Source of the DNA: Caulobacteraceae bacterium
GTDB taxonomy: Bacteria; Pseudomonadota; Alphaproteobacteria; Caulobacterales; Caulobacteraceae
Length of the DNA: 41,448 bases
Reading direction: 5' to 3'
NCBI GenBank assembly: GCA_947452365.1
Contig: CANGCO010000015.1
Location: 1 to 41,448 of the forward strand
The translations under genes were made by a program, and so were the position numbers. Positions 24,041 to 33,567 of the stretch are shown in pieces. The notes below the pieces were generated by a model. The model saw only the letters and a program-made list of their open reading frames with translations, was not told where the DNA came from and ran no database searches. Numbering within the stretch: the stretch's first letter is position 1; every line of letters starts with the position of its first letter.

Positions 24041-26764
24041 TCATTGGCGGCTAACCACTTCGGTCTCGATGTTTCCCACATAACCCCCCGCTAGCGGAAC
24101 GGTAATAGTGGTCTGACCCCCCAAGGCAAGGTTTAGACGCTTGGCCTGGCTAGGCTCAATGCGGACCCGATAGTCGCCTGGCGGCAATTTTTCAAAGAAC
24201 AAGGTCCCGTCGTATTCGCTGCGTTGTTCCGACCTTACAAGCGTGTCGCCCGTCACAAGCTGCACAATCAGACCGGCCACCCCCGTGCGCTCACCGCCCG
24301 ATTTATGAAGCGTCAGACGCATCTGGACCTCGCCCACGGGCTTGAGACCGTAGAATATCTGGGTCACCCGTCCCGGTCTGGCATTAATTTGCACGGCATC
24401 GGCCGGTGGTACCGTATAGGCCTCATCTAGGGCATCGCTCAGTACACGGATTCGCGCGCCCGAATCGACGCCCAAACCGGTTAGCAGCGCCGCGCCACGG
24501 GCATCGGTTGTGACCATGCGGCCCTGACTTTCTAGCGGCAGACCCGCAACAAGTGCCTCGCCGGGCTGTGGGCGACCATCGCCATTGCTGTCGACAAAAG
24601 CGGTCAGGACGGCCGCGCCGCCCGATGTCGCGCCCGGCCGGACAAGCCGATAACCCCCGAGGGTGGGATCAAACATCAGGCCAAAGGCCAGTTGAACACC
24701 GATGCGGGCGTCGCGCCGATGCGTGTCAAAACCCGCATTGAGACTTAGGCTGGCCTGGTTGAGCCGCCAAACATTGGCGATTTGGAAGACCGTCGCGTTT
24801 TTTGCCGACAAGTCCTGGCTCAGCGACAAGTATAGGTTATTGCGCGCGGAGAGGGCGTGGTCATAGCTCGCGAACAAGGACTGTGGCTGCAGGCGGGGCT
24901 GTATCTGGTAGCGCAGACCGCCGCGGATCTGCCCGCCGCCGACCAATAGGCGTGAAGCCTCGGTCTGGCCGGAAATTACACTACGGGTTGCGATCATTCG
25001 GTTAGAAACTTGTGAAAAGCTAAGGTTCGACGATACGAAATTGCCTCTAGGCGCAAACGAAAAGCGGGCATCGGCAGTCGTGAACACCGAGCCATCTTGC
25101 TTGTCTTCTCGCTGGAGGTTCAGCGAAATGGGCAAGCCTGAGCCAGCCCTAAACATCCGCACGACCCCGTCTAGACGAAGCCCGCTAGACTGCCTCAACA
25201 AGGCCCCTGCGGTCAGCCCAGATCGGTTGTTTTCATCATAGAATGGGCCGCGATATTCGCCCTGATGCGCCAAAAATGAAACGCCGCGGATCTGGCCGGC
25301 AAGATTAACCACCGCAGCCTCCCCACCATCGCGGTCCTTTGCAAGATCGATCTGCATAGCCGTGCCGACCAGCGATGTTCTCAGGCCGCCAATCAAAACA
25401 TCCCGGCTCTGATTAATAACCGGCGTATAGTGTGAATAGCCGGCCACCAGCGTTAGGCCACGATTAACACCGTATTCCAACACAGCGGCGGTCCGTAGTT
25501 TGGGCTGCCCCAGTGCCGGGGCAATCTCGACCAGGTTCGTGCCCGCCTCTATAGCGCCAAAACTGAAGACCAACCCGCCCCTGTCAAGCTGGCCACCGCC
25601 GAAATTGAAGTGCCGCACAGTCTGGCTTTGCTCGCCGTGTGGACCATAAAACACAAGCCGTAAGGTGTTCGCCCCATAGGCCAGAGGAATGTCGCGAAAT
25701 TCATACAGGCCTTGGCGTGCTTCGGTCTGTTGGGCCTGAAGCAGTTCATTCGCATAGAGCTCGACCTGCCAACCCTCTGGCAACTCACCGCGTAGATCCG
25801 TATGGCTAAACACACTGCCCGATCCGCGTGAGCCCGCGCTAAAAAACACCCCCCGGCCACCCATACTTCGCGCACCGAGACTGAGACCGGGTGTAAAAGT
25901 GTCACCCAATTCGAAAGCCGTTCCGCTCAATGCCCCTAAAATGCGGCCATTAGTGTCCTTCTTAAAGAGTGTAAATCGCACATCATTCAAGCGGCCGGCC
26001 TGATCCGAGCTCGCAAACATCTGCATCCCGGCATAACCAATATCGCCCGCCGCGCGCAGATCATATTGGCCCACTGTGCGCGGGCTAATTAGCCCAGCCC
26101 CGAGATTGAGCATGACGTCAAAGGATGTCGGCGTGTAGGCAAGATAAGGCGTCTCGACCTTCATGACCGTCAGATGGTCGGACGAGGCCCCAAGTGTGCT
26201 GCGCCTTCGCTGTCTTTGCAGGCGCAACTGAAAAGGCAACGGCTCACGCGGTTTCAGATTAAGGCTTAAACCGCGCGCATCAAATGTCAGGTTCACCGGC
26301 AATAATTTTTCCATAAGATCAAGCCGGATATAGATATCGTCATAGTATAAGGCCGCCTCATCAAGCCCTATGGCGAAGGTTTTGCCGTTCAAATTTGCAG
26401 TGCGATTATTTAGGTCGAAAGACAAGGTGCGGCTCTGATCTAAGATCCAACCGCCAGCCTTCATTTCTGCCGGATAGACTGTGATGGCGAGATCAAGCGC
26501 TCGTGCCAATTCGCCGATGGGCAGATAAACCCCCTTGCGTGATGAATAGACCGAAAGCGTCTCAGCCAGTTGATCGGCCCCGACCTTGACCTCCACGAGC
26601 AATTGATCTTCGCTGACGAACAGGGCTTGGGCCCGCGCGATCGGGCTTGCTTGGTTCTGTGGTGGCTCGGCATTTTCAAGCGGCGGCTGGGGTATTGCAT
26701 GCGCGGGTGTTGCCAACACGATACAAAACAGCGCAAGTCTATAGAGATGGGCCGCCATCCTCAC
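24041..26764 (-). CDS. Fimbrial outer-membrane usher protein
   Basis: Outer-membrane usher that forms the pore for chaperone-bound pilin subunits. About 905 aa with a signal peptide (LYRLALFCIVLATPAHA). N-terminal region with LLVEVKVGADQLAETLSVYS and VYLPIGELARALDL; central barrel with LRGELPEGWQVELYANELLQ, a hallmark usher block, and REGLYEFRDIPL-like QGLYEFRDIPLAYGANTLRL. The C-terminal 190 residues form beta-sandwich modules, including DSNGDGRPQPGE, a calcium-loop-like motif, and SEYDGTLFFEKLPPGDYRV. The GTG at 26764 overlaps the chaperone stop as GTGA; an ATG at 26758 is the alternative start. It is the last gene of the pilus operon. Confidence 0.88.
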   Translation of the reverse strand: MRMAAHLYRLALFCIVLATPAHAIPQPPLENAEPPQNQASPIARAQALFVSEDQLLVEVKVGADQLAETLSVYSSRKGVYLPIGELARALDLAITVYPAEMKAGGWILDQSRTLSFDLNNRTANLNGKTFAIGLDEAALYYDDIYIRLDLMEKLLPVNLTFDARGLSLNLKPREPLPFQLRLQRQRRRSTLGASSDHLTVMKVETPYLAYTPTSFDVMLNLGAGLISPRTVGQYDLRAAGDIGYAGMQMFASSDQAGRLNDVRFTLFKKDTNGRILGALSGTAFELGDTFTPGLSLGARSMGGRGVFFSAGSRGSGSVFSHTDLRGELPEGWQVELYANELLQAQQTEARQGLYEFRDIPLAYGANTLRLVFYGPHGEQSQTVRHFNFGGGQLDRGGLVFSFGAIEAGTNLVEIAPALGQPKLRTAAVLEYGVNRGLTLVAGYSHYTPVINQSRDVLIGGLRTSLVGTAMQIDLAKDRDGGEAAVVNLAGQIRGVSFLAHQGEYRGPFYDENNRSGLTAGALLRQSSGLRLDGVVRMFRAGSGLPISLNLQREDKQDGSVFTTADARFSFAPRGNFVSSNLSFSQVSNRMIATRSVISGQTEASRLLVGGGQIRGGLRYQIQPRLQPQSLFASYDHALSARNNLYLSLSQDLSAKNATVFQIANVWRLNQASLSLNAGFDTHRRDARIGVQLAFGLMFDPTLGGYRLVRPGATSGGAAVLTAFVDSNGDGRPQPGEALVAGLPLESQGRMVTTDARGAALLTGLGVDSGARIRVLSDALDEAYTVPPADAVQINARPGRVTQIFYGLKPVGEVQMRLTLHKSGGERTGVAGLIVQLVTGDTLVRSEQRSEYDGTLFFEKLPPGDYRVRIEPSQAKRLNLALGGQTTITVPLAGGYVGNIETEVVSRQ

Positions 26765-27663
26765 GGTGCGATGAATTCACGCCCCATAGATTGACCGCCT
26801 CGGTTGAGGTCTTGGTCGCGCCAAGCGATTAATAGGTGTTCGCCAGCGGCTAGCTTGCGCTGAAGTGGCACCTTCAGGCGTAATTGCCCAAGTTCCGGAT
26901 ACACCCCGATCCCATTGACCTCGCCCACCACAGGACCGTTTCGTCCGCCAGACCGCACCACTATGTCGCCATAGAGCGATGCGGCCCCGTCCCGCTCTAG
27001 GTCCATCTCGAGTAGGGCATGGCCATCTTGCACCGAACTGGTGATATTCTTGATCTGCCCTTGGGCATCGATTTGGCCCTGACGATAAATGACCGGGATA
27101 GCCAGGCTGTAAAGCGCAAGCACACGCACTGACAGCGCCTTGGTTTGGCCAGGCGTACCGACCTGGTCTGCGACAAGACCCGTCTCCTCGGGCGGCAGGG
27201 CCGTGATCACAAGATGGGTCCGGTATTCGCCGGGGGCAGCGTCGAGAGGCGGGTGGGCGCGGATTCGAACGGTTTGGCTCTCATGCGGCGCCAACCAAAT
27301 TCGCCGCGGTGTTACCAGCATCAGGTCGCGGGCGGACTTCAGCTTGGCGATCTTTTCGGCCGCAGACGGATCGGACGCTAGATCCGAAACCTTCTTTATC
27401 CGGCCGTCCGCCAGCATAATCTCATCAACCAAATCGACGCTATAATATCCAGACGTCCCGCCTTGGTTAAAGACATAGACCGTCGCCGAACGGGTCTGGG
27501 CATCTAGGACGAGGCGCTTGGGCGAGAGGTTGAGATCAGCGCCCAGCGCGCCAACTTCAAGGCTGGGCCCAGCCCCAAGCGGGCCGGCTTGGGCCGCGTT
27601 CAGCGTCATTGGGTTAGCAATAAGGGCCAGGCCAAGAATAAGGGACGGCATCCTGCAGCTCAT
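26761..27663 (-). CDS. Fimbrial periplasmic chaperone
   Basis: PapD-like periplasmic chaperone, about 300 aa from ATG 27663, that donates a strand to pilin subunits before handing them to the usher. It has a signal peptide (PSLILGLALIANPMTLNAAQA). Mature part: LNLSPKRLVLDAQTRSATVYVFNQG, the typical first strand, then PRRIWLAPHESQTVRIRAHPPLDAAPGEYRTHL, containing the conserved Arg and the PG-x-YR turn of the first immunoglobulin-like domain. Starts at 27696 or 27723 are also in frame; 27663 gives the best signal peptide and leaves the upstream hairpin outside the gene. It overlaps the usher gene by 4 bp, indicating coupling. Confidence 0.85.
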   Translation of the reverse strand: MSCRMPSLILGLALIANPMTLNAAQAGPLGAGPSLEVGALGADLNLSPKRLVLDAQTRSATVYVFNQGGTSGYYSVDLVDEIMLADGRIKKVSDLASDPSAAEKIAKLKSARDLMLVTPRRIWLAPHESQTVRIRAHPPLDAAPGEYRTHLVITALPPEETGLVADQVGTPGQTKALSVRVLALYSLAIPVIYRQGQIDAQGQIKNITSSVQDGHALLEMDLERDGAASLYGDIVVRSGGRNGPVVGEVNGIGVYPELGQLRLKVPLQRKLAAGEHLLIAWRDQDLNRGGQSMGREFIAP

Positions 27664-27705
27664 GCTGTTGGGCTTTCGATAAAAATGGCCGGACATTCGC
27701 AAACC

Positions 27706-27739
27706 AGGGCGCGGCCACGCCAAAGCACCGCCGCGCCCT
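27706..27739 (-). other. Intercistronic stem-loop between pilin and chaperone genes
   Basis: A perfect 10-bp inverted repeat (AGGGCGCGGC / GCCGCGCCCT) with a 14-nt loop, located between the pilin stop codon and the chaperone start. There is no T-run. Such hairpins in pilus operons commonly protect the pilin mRNA or reduce read-through so that subunit is made in excess; that role is inferred here. Confidence 0.55.
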
Positions 27740-27777
27740 AAGCTTGTTCTGAGATGACTGGGGTTAGGGGTTAGGGA

Positions 27778-28278
27778 TTAAGGATAGTTCACGGCCACCT
27801 TATAGGTGCCTGAATACTTGCCAGACTTCGTGCTGCCCGGAATGCTGAGCACGCCCCCCACGGCGAATTCTGCAGACTTTCCCTTCAAATATGTTGGGAG
27901 GCTAGAGACCTTGGTCTCACCTTTTATATCGCCCGAAAAACCGGAGATGGAGGAATCCACAAAGACGCTAATCGCCGTATTGGACTCACCCGTGACCTCA
28001 AACATGCCGGCTTGGCCAATATTTGCCGCAACAGCCCCGACACCGCCCGCAACCGAGCGAACGCCCTCGCTTGGGTCAATCGCAACCTCACCACCGGCCT
28101 CGCCCGACGTGATCGAGCCGAAATCAAGGCCCTGGGTTTGGGTTACAGTGATGGGCGTAAAGATCGTAACGGCGGCAGTACCGGCAGTTGATGCGCCGTT
28201 TGCACTGTCTGCAAGCGCCGGCGTCACGGCCCCGACCATAGCGATTATGCCGATACTCATCAGAATAATTTTTTTCAT
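27778..28278 (-). CDS. DUF4402-type major pilin subunit
   Basis: A 166-aa exported protein with a signal peptide (KKIILMSIGIIAMVGAVTPALA, cleavage at about residue 23). The mature domain has the DUF4402 pattern: an alanine/threonine-rich N-terminal donor strand (STAGTAAVTIFTPITVTQTQ), LDFGSITSGEAGG, and a C-terminal YKVAVNYP strand. It is small, glycine-rich and lacks cysteine, as expected for these pilins. GGAG lies 8 nt before ATG 28278. As first gene of the three-gene operon it is probably the main structural subunit; no separate tip adhesin is present. Confidence 0.85.
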   Translation of the reverse strand: MKKIILMSIGIIAMVGAVTPALADSANGASTAGTAAVTIFTPITVTQTQGLDFGSITSGEAGGEVAIDPSEGVRSVAGGVGAVAANIGQAGMFEVTGESNTAISVFVDSSISGFSGDIKGETKVSSLPTYLKGKSAEFAVGGVLSIPGSTKSGKYSGTYKVAVNYP

Positions 28279-28693
28279 ATTTTTGCTCCATTAAGACATT
28301 TGACAATCGACCCAAGTACAGCCGCGCGGAACAATTGGCCGTTAGTGTGCGGTCGGGAAATGACATATGTCGAAGCACTAAATTTTAGCCTCGGGCGGCG
28401 AGCAATCTGAGCTGAAGAGCGCTTGATTATGATACCAATTACAAGCCAGACACGCTGCATTAGCGCCGGACAAACACCTTGCTGGGGCGGCAAGGCGTTT
28501 GCCAAGCCTAGGCCTCGTGTTGATCGCCGAGCGCGTGCGGTATTGGCGACCAGGCTCAGGGCTCAGGCCAATCTCGGCGGGAAATAGGTCGGCCGGGCAA
28601 GAGCCCACTAGGCTGGGATGATCATTTACTGTTTCACCTCGGGCCTGGCCTAGCCTAATGTCGCAAGATTGAAATCGTTGCGGGGGATGACCC
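28279..28693. promoter_or_regulatory. Divergent intergenic region, pilus operon / amidase
   Basis: This 415-bp stretch has no convincing gene; short frames in it are not conserved-looking. It must hold the pilin promoter (leftward) and the amidase promoter (rightward). A perfect 10-bp palindrome GACATATGTC lies at 28362-28371, about 85 bp upstream of the pilin start, and could bind a dimeric regulator. No clear sigma-70 boxes are assigned. Confidence 0.4.
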
Positions 28694-30277
28694 ATGTTTA
28701 TAGTGCTCGCAGTCGCGGTCGGACTGGCGGCCCAGGCCCCGAATATTGAAGAAAAATCCATTAGTGCGCTTTCAGCTGACCTTCAGGCCGGGCGCTTGAG
28801 TGCCGAAACCCTGGTCACAACTTATCTAGAGCGCATTGCCAAGCTCGATAGCGCGGGCCCGGCCTTGCACAGCGTGATCGTCACCAATCCCAACGCCCTA
28901 GACCAAGCCCGAACTATTGATGCGCGGCGCAGGCACGGCGAGCCGCTTGGGCCGCTCGCTGGGATACCCATTCTGGTTAAGGATAATATCGAAACGGCCG
29001 ATGGTATGGCCACGACCGCAGGGTCTCTGGCCTTGAAGGATAATATTACCGGCCGCGACGCCCCCGTAATCATGCGCCTCAAGGCCGCCGGGGCGATTAT
29101 TCTTGGCAAAACCAACCTGTCGGAATGGGCCAATATCCGATCGACCCATTCCATCAGCGGCTGGTCTGCCATAGGCGGTTTGGTAAAAAACCCCTATGCT
29201 CTGGATCGCAATGTGTGCGGCTCGTCCTCTGGAACTGGAGCGGCAATAGCCGCTAGCCTTGCCGCTGGCGGAGTCGGCACAGAGACGGACGGGTCCGTGA
29301 CCTGCCCAGCCTCGCTCAACGGATTGGTCGGGCTTAAGCCGACCGTCGGACTGGTGTCGCGCCGTCTGATCGTGCCGATTTCCCATAGTCAGGACACGGC
29401 TGGCCCAATGACGCGAAGCGTGGCGGACGCGGCACTCCTGCTCGATGCCATGGCGGGGCCGGATAAGGCCGATCCTGCAACACTGGCCGCACCGCTGGGT
29501 CATGAAAACTATGCCGCGGCCGCTGCCAAGGGCAGCCTGAAAGGCGCGCGGCTTGGTATTTTGCGCTATGCGACCGGCATTAGTCCGGCCGATGATGCGG
29601 TTTTCGAAGACGCACTCAAAACCATGCGTGCGGCAGGCGCTGATCTTGTCGAGATCAAGGACTTCCGTCCCGATCCTGCCGCGGCAGAGGCTGAAGGCCT
29701 GGTCCTGACGGTTGAGTTAAAGGCCGATCTTAATGCCTATCTCGCCAATGCGGCGCCAGCGGTCAAGACGCGTAGTCTGGCGGATCTGATTGCCTTTAAC
29801 GCCCAAAATCCGCGGGAACTGGCCCTGTTCGGACAGGAGTTTTTCGAAGAGGCGCAAAAAACTTCGGGCCTATCAGACCCCGCCTATCTGGCGGCCCTGG
29901 CCAAGGAAAAGAAGCTTTCAGGGCCAGATGGCATCGATGCCTTGGTTGCGACCTATAATCTCGACGCCCTAATCGCGCCTAGCTATGGCCCGGCATGGCG
30001 CACCGATATTGTCGGCGGTGATCATGACGGCGGCGCGATTGCCTCGATCGCCGCACAGGCCGGCTATCCTCATCTTACCGTGCCCATGGGTGCGATCAGG
30101 GGTCTGCCTGTGGGCGTGTCGTTTATTGGCAAGGCATGGAGCGAGGCCAAGCTTTTGGGACTTGGCGCGGCATTTGAGCGCCTCACTGGAGCCCGCTTCG
30201 CGCCCAGCTTTGCCCCATCCGTGGAGGATGGTCCCGATATGCGGCCTCTGCTTGCGCCAAGCCGTTCAAGCCATTAA
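28694..30277 (+). CDS. Exported amidase (amidase signature family)
   Basis: Amidase-signature hydrolase of 527 aa. It carries the full Ser-cisSer-Lys triad: Lys96 in ILVKDNIETA, Ser177 in the GSSSGTG block and nucleophile Ser201 in TETDGSVTCPAS. The spacing of 24 residues between the two serines is that of the family. The N-terminus MFIVLAVAVGLAAQA looks like a short signal peptide, so it is likely periplasmic or secreted, unlike GatA. It has no GatB/C partners. Substrates could be peptide amides, aliphatic or aromatic amides; not determinable. TonB receptor 2 lies downstream on the same strand after 235 bp. Confidence 0.92.
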   Translation: MFIVLAVAVGLAAQAPNIEEKSISALSADLQAGRLSAETLVTTYLERIAKLDSAGPALHSVIVTNPNALDQARTIDARRRHGEPLGPLAGIPILVKDNIETADGMATTAGSLALKDNITGRDAPVIMRLKAAGAIILGKTNLSEWANIRSTHSISGWSAIGGLVKNPYALDRNVCGSSSGTGAAIAASLAAGGVGTETDGSVTCPASLNGLVGLKPTVGLVSRRLIVPISHSQDTAGPMTRSVADAALLLDAMAGPDKADPATLAAPLGHENYAAAAAKGSLKGARLGILRYATGISPADDAVFEDALKTMRAAGADLVEIKDFRPDPAAAEAEGLVLTVELKADLNAYLANAAPAVKTRSLADLIAFNAQNPRELALFGQEFFEEAQKTSGLSDPAYLAALAKEKKLSGPDGIDALVATYNLDALIAPSYGPAWRTDIVGGDHDGGAIASIAAQAGYPHLTVPMGAIRGLPVGVSFIGKAWSEAKLLGLGAAFERLTGARFAPSFAPSVEDGPDMRPLLAPSRSSH

Positions 30278-30338
30278 TCCGCCCGACCAAGGTTTACCGA
30301 CTAAAATCCCCCGCCAAGGCCAGATTTTTCGAAAGCTC

Positions 30339-30353
30339 GCTCAAGCATTGAGC
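30339..30353. promoter_or_regulatory. Short inverted repeat upstream of TonB receptor 2
   Basis: GCTCAA-gca-TTGAGC is a perfect 6-bp inverted repeat in the 235-bp gap between the amidase and TonB receptor 2, about 160 bp before the receptor start. It may be an operator or a small hairpin at the amidase 3' end. Confidence 0.3.
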
Positions 30354-30512
30354 AGGTTTCAGGCATTTGATGCATAGATGTCACAGAAACCGTATAGATG
30401 ACGAAGAATCTTATATTTTTTATTGACCGCTATTGTTTCGCTTAAAAACCGCCCCTTATCTTTTCGTAATCGCCTGCGAACTGCGGCGCTTCTATACGAA
30501 TGGGGGATTTTT

Positions 30513-33506
30513 ATGTTAAACATTAAAAAGTTGTATCTCGTTTCGACAGCATTGGTCGGCTTGGCGGGGGCCTTGCCGAGCATGGGGTTTGCCGCAGACA
30601 AGGCCTCTGACGCGTCCGATGTGCAGGAAATCGTCGTTACGGGATCGCGCATTGCAAGGCCTAATCTGGAACAGCCGACACCGGTCTCCATGCTGTCCAA
30701 TCTTCAGATCGTTAATTCCGGATCGGCGAACCTTGGCGATATTGTCGCCAAATTGCCCAATGTTGGGACTGCGGCCACTGTTCGCGCCAACTCGAACAAT
30801 TACGGTAATAGCGCGGGCATTTCCGCCATTGACCTGCGAAATCTTGGCACGAGCCGCACCCTAGTCCTCGTCGATGGCCAGCGGCACGTGGCCGGCGATC
30901 TTGGCGCCAATGCCGTCGATACCAATTCTATTCCAACGGCGCTTGTAGAGCGCGTGGAAATCATAACCGGCGGCGCATCGGCGGTGTATGGCTCGGACGC
31001 CGTTTCGGGCGTCGTTAATATTGTGATGAAGAAGGCCTTCGAGGGGATTGATGCTTCGGTTCAAACCGGCGGTTTTGACCAGGGCTTTGGCCGAAAAAGC
31101 TCAGCCTCAATTACAGCGGGCCACAACTATCTTGACGGCAAGCTGAATTTTACGGGCTCGGCCTTCTGGACTGAAGAGCAGGCCATCATGGCCCGGCAGA
31201 TTCCAAATAGCCGCAATTATGGAACCATTACCAATCCCAACGATCTGAGTGATAGTCTCGATCCAACCTATCTCAGTTCGCCATCGGCCATTCCCAATAA
31301 CGGCATACCCGATACGCTTTGGGTGCCCAATGTTGGGTCAGAATATGTCGCCCGCAACGGCGTTTTGCTCAGCCCCTATACCTTTAACCCGCTGGTCAGC
31401 TTCGATGCCCATGGCAACCCAATCCCTGTCCCTGTGCGGACCGGCTATAATTCCTTTGCCTTTGGTCAGTTGCCCGCCAACTGCCAGGACTGTTATTTTC
31501 CGGAAGCCTATACGCAAATCTCATCGCCAATTCGCACCCATGGGCTGGAATTTCGCACAAATTATACGGTCAATGATCACCTGCACCTGAGCCTCGATGC
31601 CAAATTCGTCGAGTCCCAGGTCAAGAACCTCATTCAACCCTCTTTCAGTTTTGGTGACTATCAGATTGCGCCAGACAATGCCTTCGTAACCCCAGCCATC
31701 ACGGCAGCGATCGGGGTGGGTAACGAGTTTCCCTATTACGCCGCCTTCATAAATGACGTGAGAGACAGCGCCATTGCCCGGCGTACCTATCGGATCGCGG
31801 GAAATATTGGCGGTGATTTTGATACCAAATATGCCGGTATCCGCTGGGACGGCGCTCTAAACTATGGCCAAACCGCTAGCCATATCGCCAGTGGGGGCAT
31901 TCGCATCAATGAGAATTTTGCTGCGGCCTTTGACAGCGTGATTGACCCGGCAACCCAACGGGCCGCCTGTCGCATCAATGTTCCCTCGGCTCAAGGCGTT
32001 GATTATGTTGCGCCTTCACCGGCCCATCCCAATGCCTGTGTGCCGTTCAACCCATTTGGCTCACTCACCAATTCGGCGGCGGTCTATGGCTATAGCTTTG
32101 GGCGTTATCTGACGCGCGATTTCCTGACCCAAGAAGTTGCCAGCCTAAACTTCGCCACCGATACCAGCAAGGTGTTCAAACTTCAGGGTGGCCCGATCGG
32201 TCTGGCCTTCGGCGGCGAATACCGGATGGAGCGGACCTATGAGCTCAATGATGCGGCCCTGACAGATGGCTCGACGGAGAATCTCGCCTCCGACTCGGCT
32301 GGCGGGTTTAATGTTTGGGAGGCCTATGCCGAAGCCAACCTGCCCATCTTCAACAAGGCGGGTTTTCTTTTGGATGAACTGTCTTTGGACGCGGCCTATC
32401 GCTTTGGCCACTATTCCACGGTCGGGAACGTTTATGCCAACAAGATTAGCGGCATTTATGGACCGGTCTCATGGTTGAAATTGCGAGGCACAGCCGGGCT
32501 TGCTGTTCGCGCGCCGAACATCACCGAGGCCTTCTCCCCGCAGCAACAGTCATATTTCAATGTGACCGACCCCTGCGACCAGACCAATATCAATTCGAAC
32601 GTCAATTATGCCAAGAACTGTGCGGCGGCGGGTATACCGGCAGATTTTGTGTCCAACCTGAACGCGTCAATCATTGGTCAGATTTCGGGCAATCAAGACC
32701 TGTCGCCGGAAAAATCCCTGTCCTATACGGCCGGTTTCGTTATCCAGCCAACCCTAGTTCCCAGACTGACGGTTACGGTCGATTACTATTCGATTCTAAT
32801 TAAGAATGCGATTACGCTGGTCGCCGCTCAGGATATTATCGATAACTGTTTCTCGAATGGCGCGGGTCTAGACAATCAATACTGCTCTTTGTTCAATCGC
32901 GGATCTGACCAGAATATCGATTTTGTTAAGACAACCTATGTCAATGCCGCCAAGGTCTTCACCCAAGGTTGGGAGTTTCAGATCGCATACAATACGCCTG
33001 CGCATGACCTGTTTGGCTCAACCCCTTTACTGAACAAGCTGAACGGCCAATTGGGTATGACGCTCGACGCCAATTATGTGTTCAAGTTGCGCGACTATCC
33101 GTTCCAGAACAATCTCAATCAGTACCATATTCGCGAAGGCGCGATTACGGGCGCCGAGGGCGACGTCCCTTCGGTGCGCGGGATTGCGGACTTGAACTAT
33201 AAAGATGGCCCGTGGAATCTTGACTACCAGATGCGTTATCTGGGCAGGGCTGATCGTTATAGCCGCGACAAAACCGAGGCAGATGGCTCAGAAAGCGTGA
33301 CCTTCCCGGTTGCAGGGGCAAAGGTCTTTCATTCAGTCGCCATACACTATGACGCTTCGAACTGGATGGCGGGGTCTGAAGTTTTTGGCGGTGTGAACAA
33401 TATATTTGGTGAACTACCGCCGATTGGCCTGGTCCAAGGATCGGGTGCTGATGCTGGCTATGAACTTGGGCGTTACGCCTTTATCGGTCTTCGCCTACGT
33501 CGATAG
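30513..33506 (+). CDS. TonB-dependent outer-membrane receptor (2)
   Basis: A 997-aa outer-membrane receptor. Signal peptide LYLVSTALVGLAGALPSMGFA; TonB box region VQEIVVTGSRIARPN; plug with IDLRNLGTSRTLVLVDGQRH and VERVEIITGGASAVYGSDAV; a large barrel with many Asn- and Tyr-rich loops, containing LRGTAGLAVRAPNITEAFSP late in the barrel. The protein ends FIGLRLRR, lacking the usual terminal aromatic residue but keeping the amphipathic last strand. This Ile-Ala-Arg-Pro type plug is common in Caulobacterales and sphingomonads, often near genes for use of peptides or sugars. ATG 30513 follows GGGGGA. A perfect hairpin follows the stop. Confidence 0.93.
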   Translation: MLNIKKLYLVSTALVGLAGALPSMGFAADKASDASDVQEIVVTGSRIARPNLEQPTPVSMLSNLQIVNSGSANLGDIVAKLPNVGTAATVRANSNNYGNSAGISAIDLRNLGTSRTLVLVDGQRHVAGDLGANAVDTNSIPTALVERVEIITGGASAVYGSDAVSGVVNIVMKKAFEGIDASVQTGGFDQGFGRKSSASITAGHNYLDGKLNFTGSAFWTEEQAIMARQIPNSRNYGTITNPNDLSDSLDPTYLSSPSAIPNNGIPDTLWVPNVGSEYVARNGVLLSPYTFNPLVSFDAHGNPIPVPVRTGYNSFAFGQLPANCQDCYFPEAYTQISSPIRTHGLEFRTNYTVNDHLHLSLDAKFVESQVKNLIQPSFSFGDYQIAPDNAFVTPAITAAIGVGNEFPYYAAFINDVRDSAIARRTYRIAGNIGGDFDTKYAGIRWDGALNYGQTASHIASGGIRINENFAAAFDSVIDPATQRAACRINVPSAQGVDYVAPSPAHPNACVPFNPFGSLTNSAAVYGYSFGRYLTRDFLTQEVASLNFATDTSKVFKLQGGPIGLAFGGEYRMERTYELNDAALTDGSTENLASDSAGGFNVWEAYAEANLPIFNKAGFLLDELSLDAAYRFGHYSTVGNVYANKISGIYGPVSWLKLRGTAGLAVRAPNITEAFSPQQQSYFNVTDPCDQTNINSNVNYAKNCAAAGIPADFVSNLNASIIGQISGNQDLSPEKSLSYTAGFVIQPTLVPRLTVTVDYYSILIKNAITLVAAQDIIDNCFSNGAGLDNQYCSLFNRGSDQNIDFVKTTYVNAAKVFTQGWEFQIAYNTPAHDLFGSTPLLNKLNGQLGMTLDANYVFKLRDYPFQNNLNQYHIREGAITGAEGDVPSVRGIADLNYKDGPWNLDYQMRYLGRADRYSRDKTEADGSESVTFPVAGAKVFHSVAIHYDASNWMAGSEVFGGVNNIFGELPPIGLVQGSGADAGYELGRYAFIGLRLRR

Positions 33507-33512
33507 CCCAAA

Positions 33513-33545
33513 CTAGGCGCGCAGTCCTGCTGACTGCGCGCCTAG
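33513..33545. terminator. Stem-loop terminator after TonB receptor 2
   Basis: A perfect 14-bp inverted repeat (CTAGGCGCGCAGTC / GACTGCGCGCCTAG) with a 5-nt loop, 7 bp after the receptor stop codon. It is followed by ACCTTA rather than a long T-run. Confidence 0.7.
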
Positions 33546-33567
33546 ACCTTATGACCGGCCTAGCCGC

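Noticed and set aside
27760-27780. Telomere-like GGGGTTA repeat
   Set aside because: Only two exact copies and one variant, partly overlapping the pilin stop codon; most likely chance.
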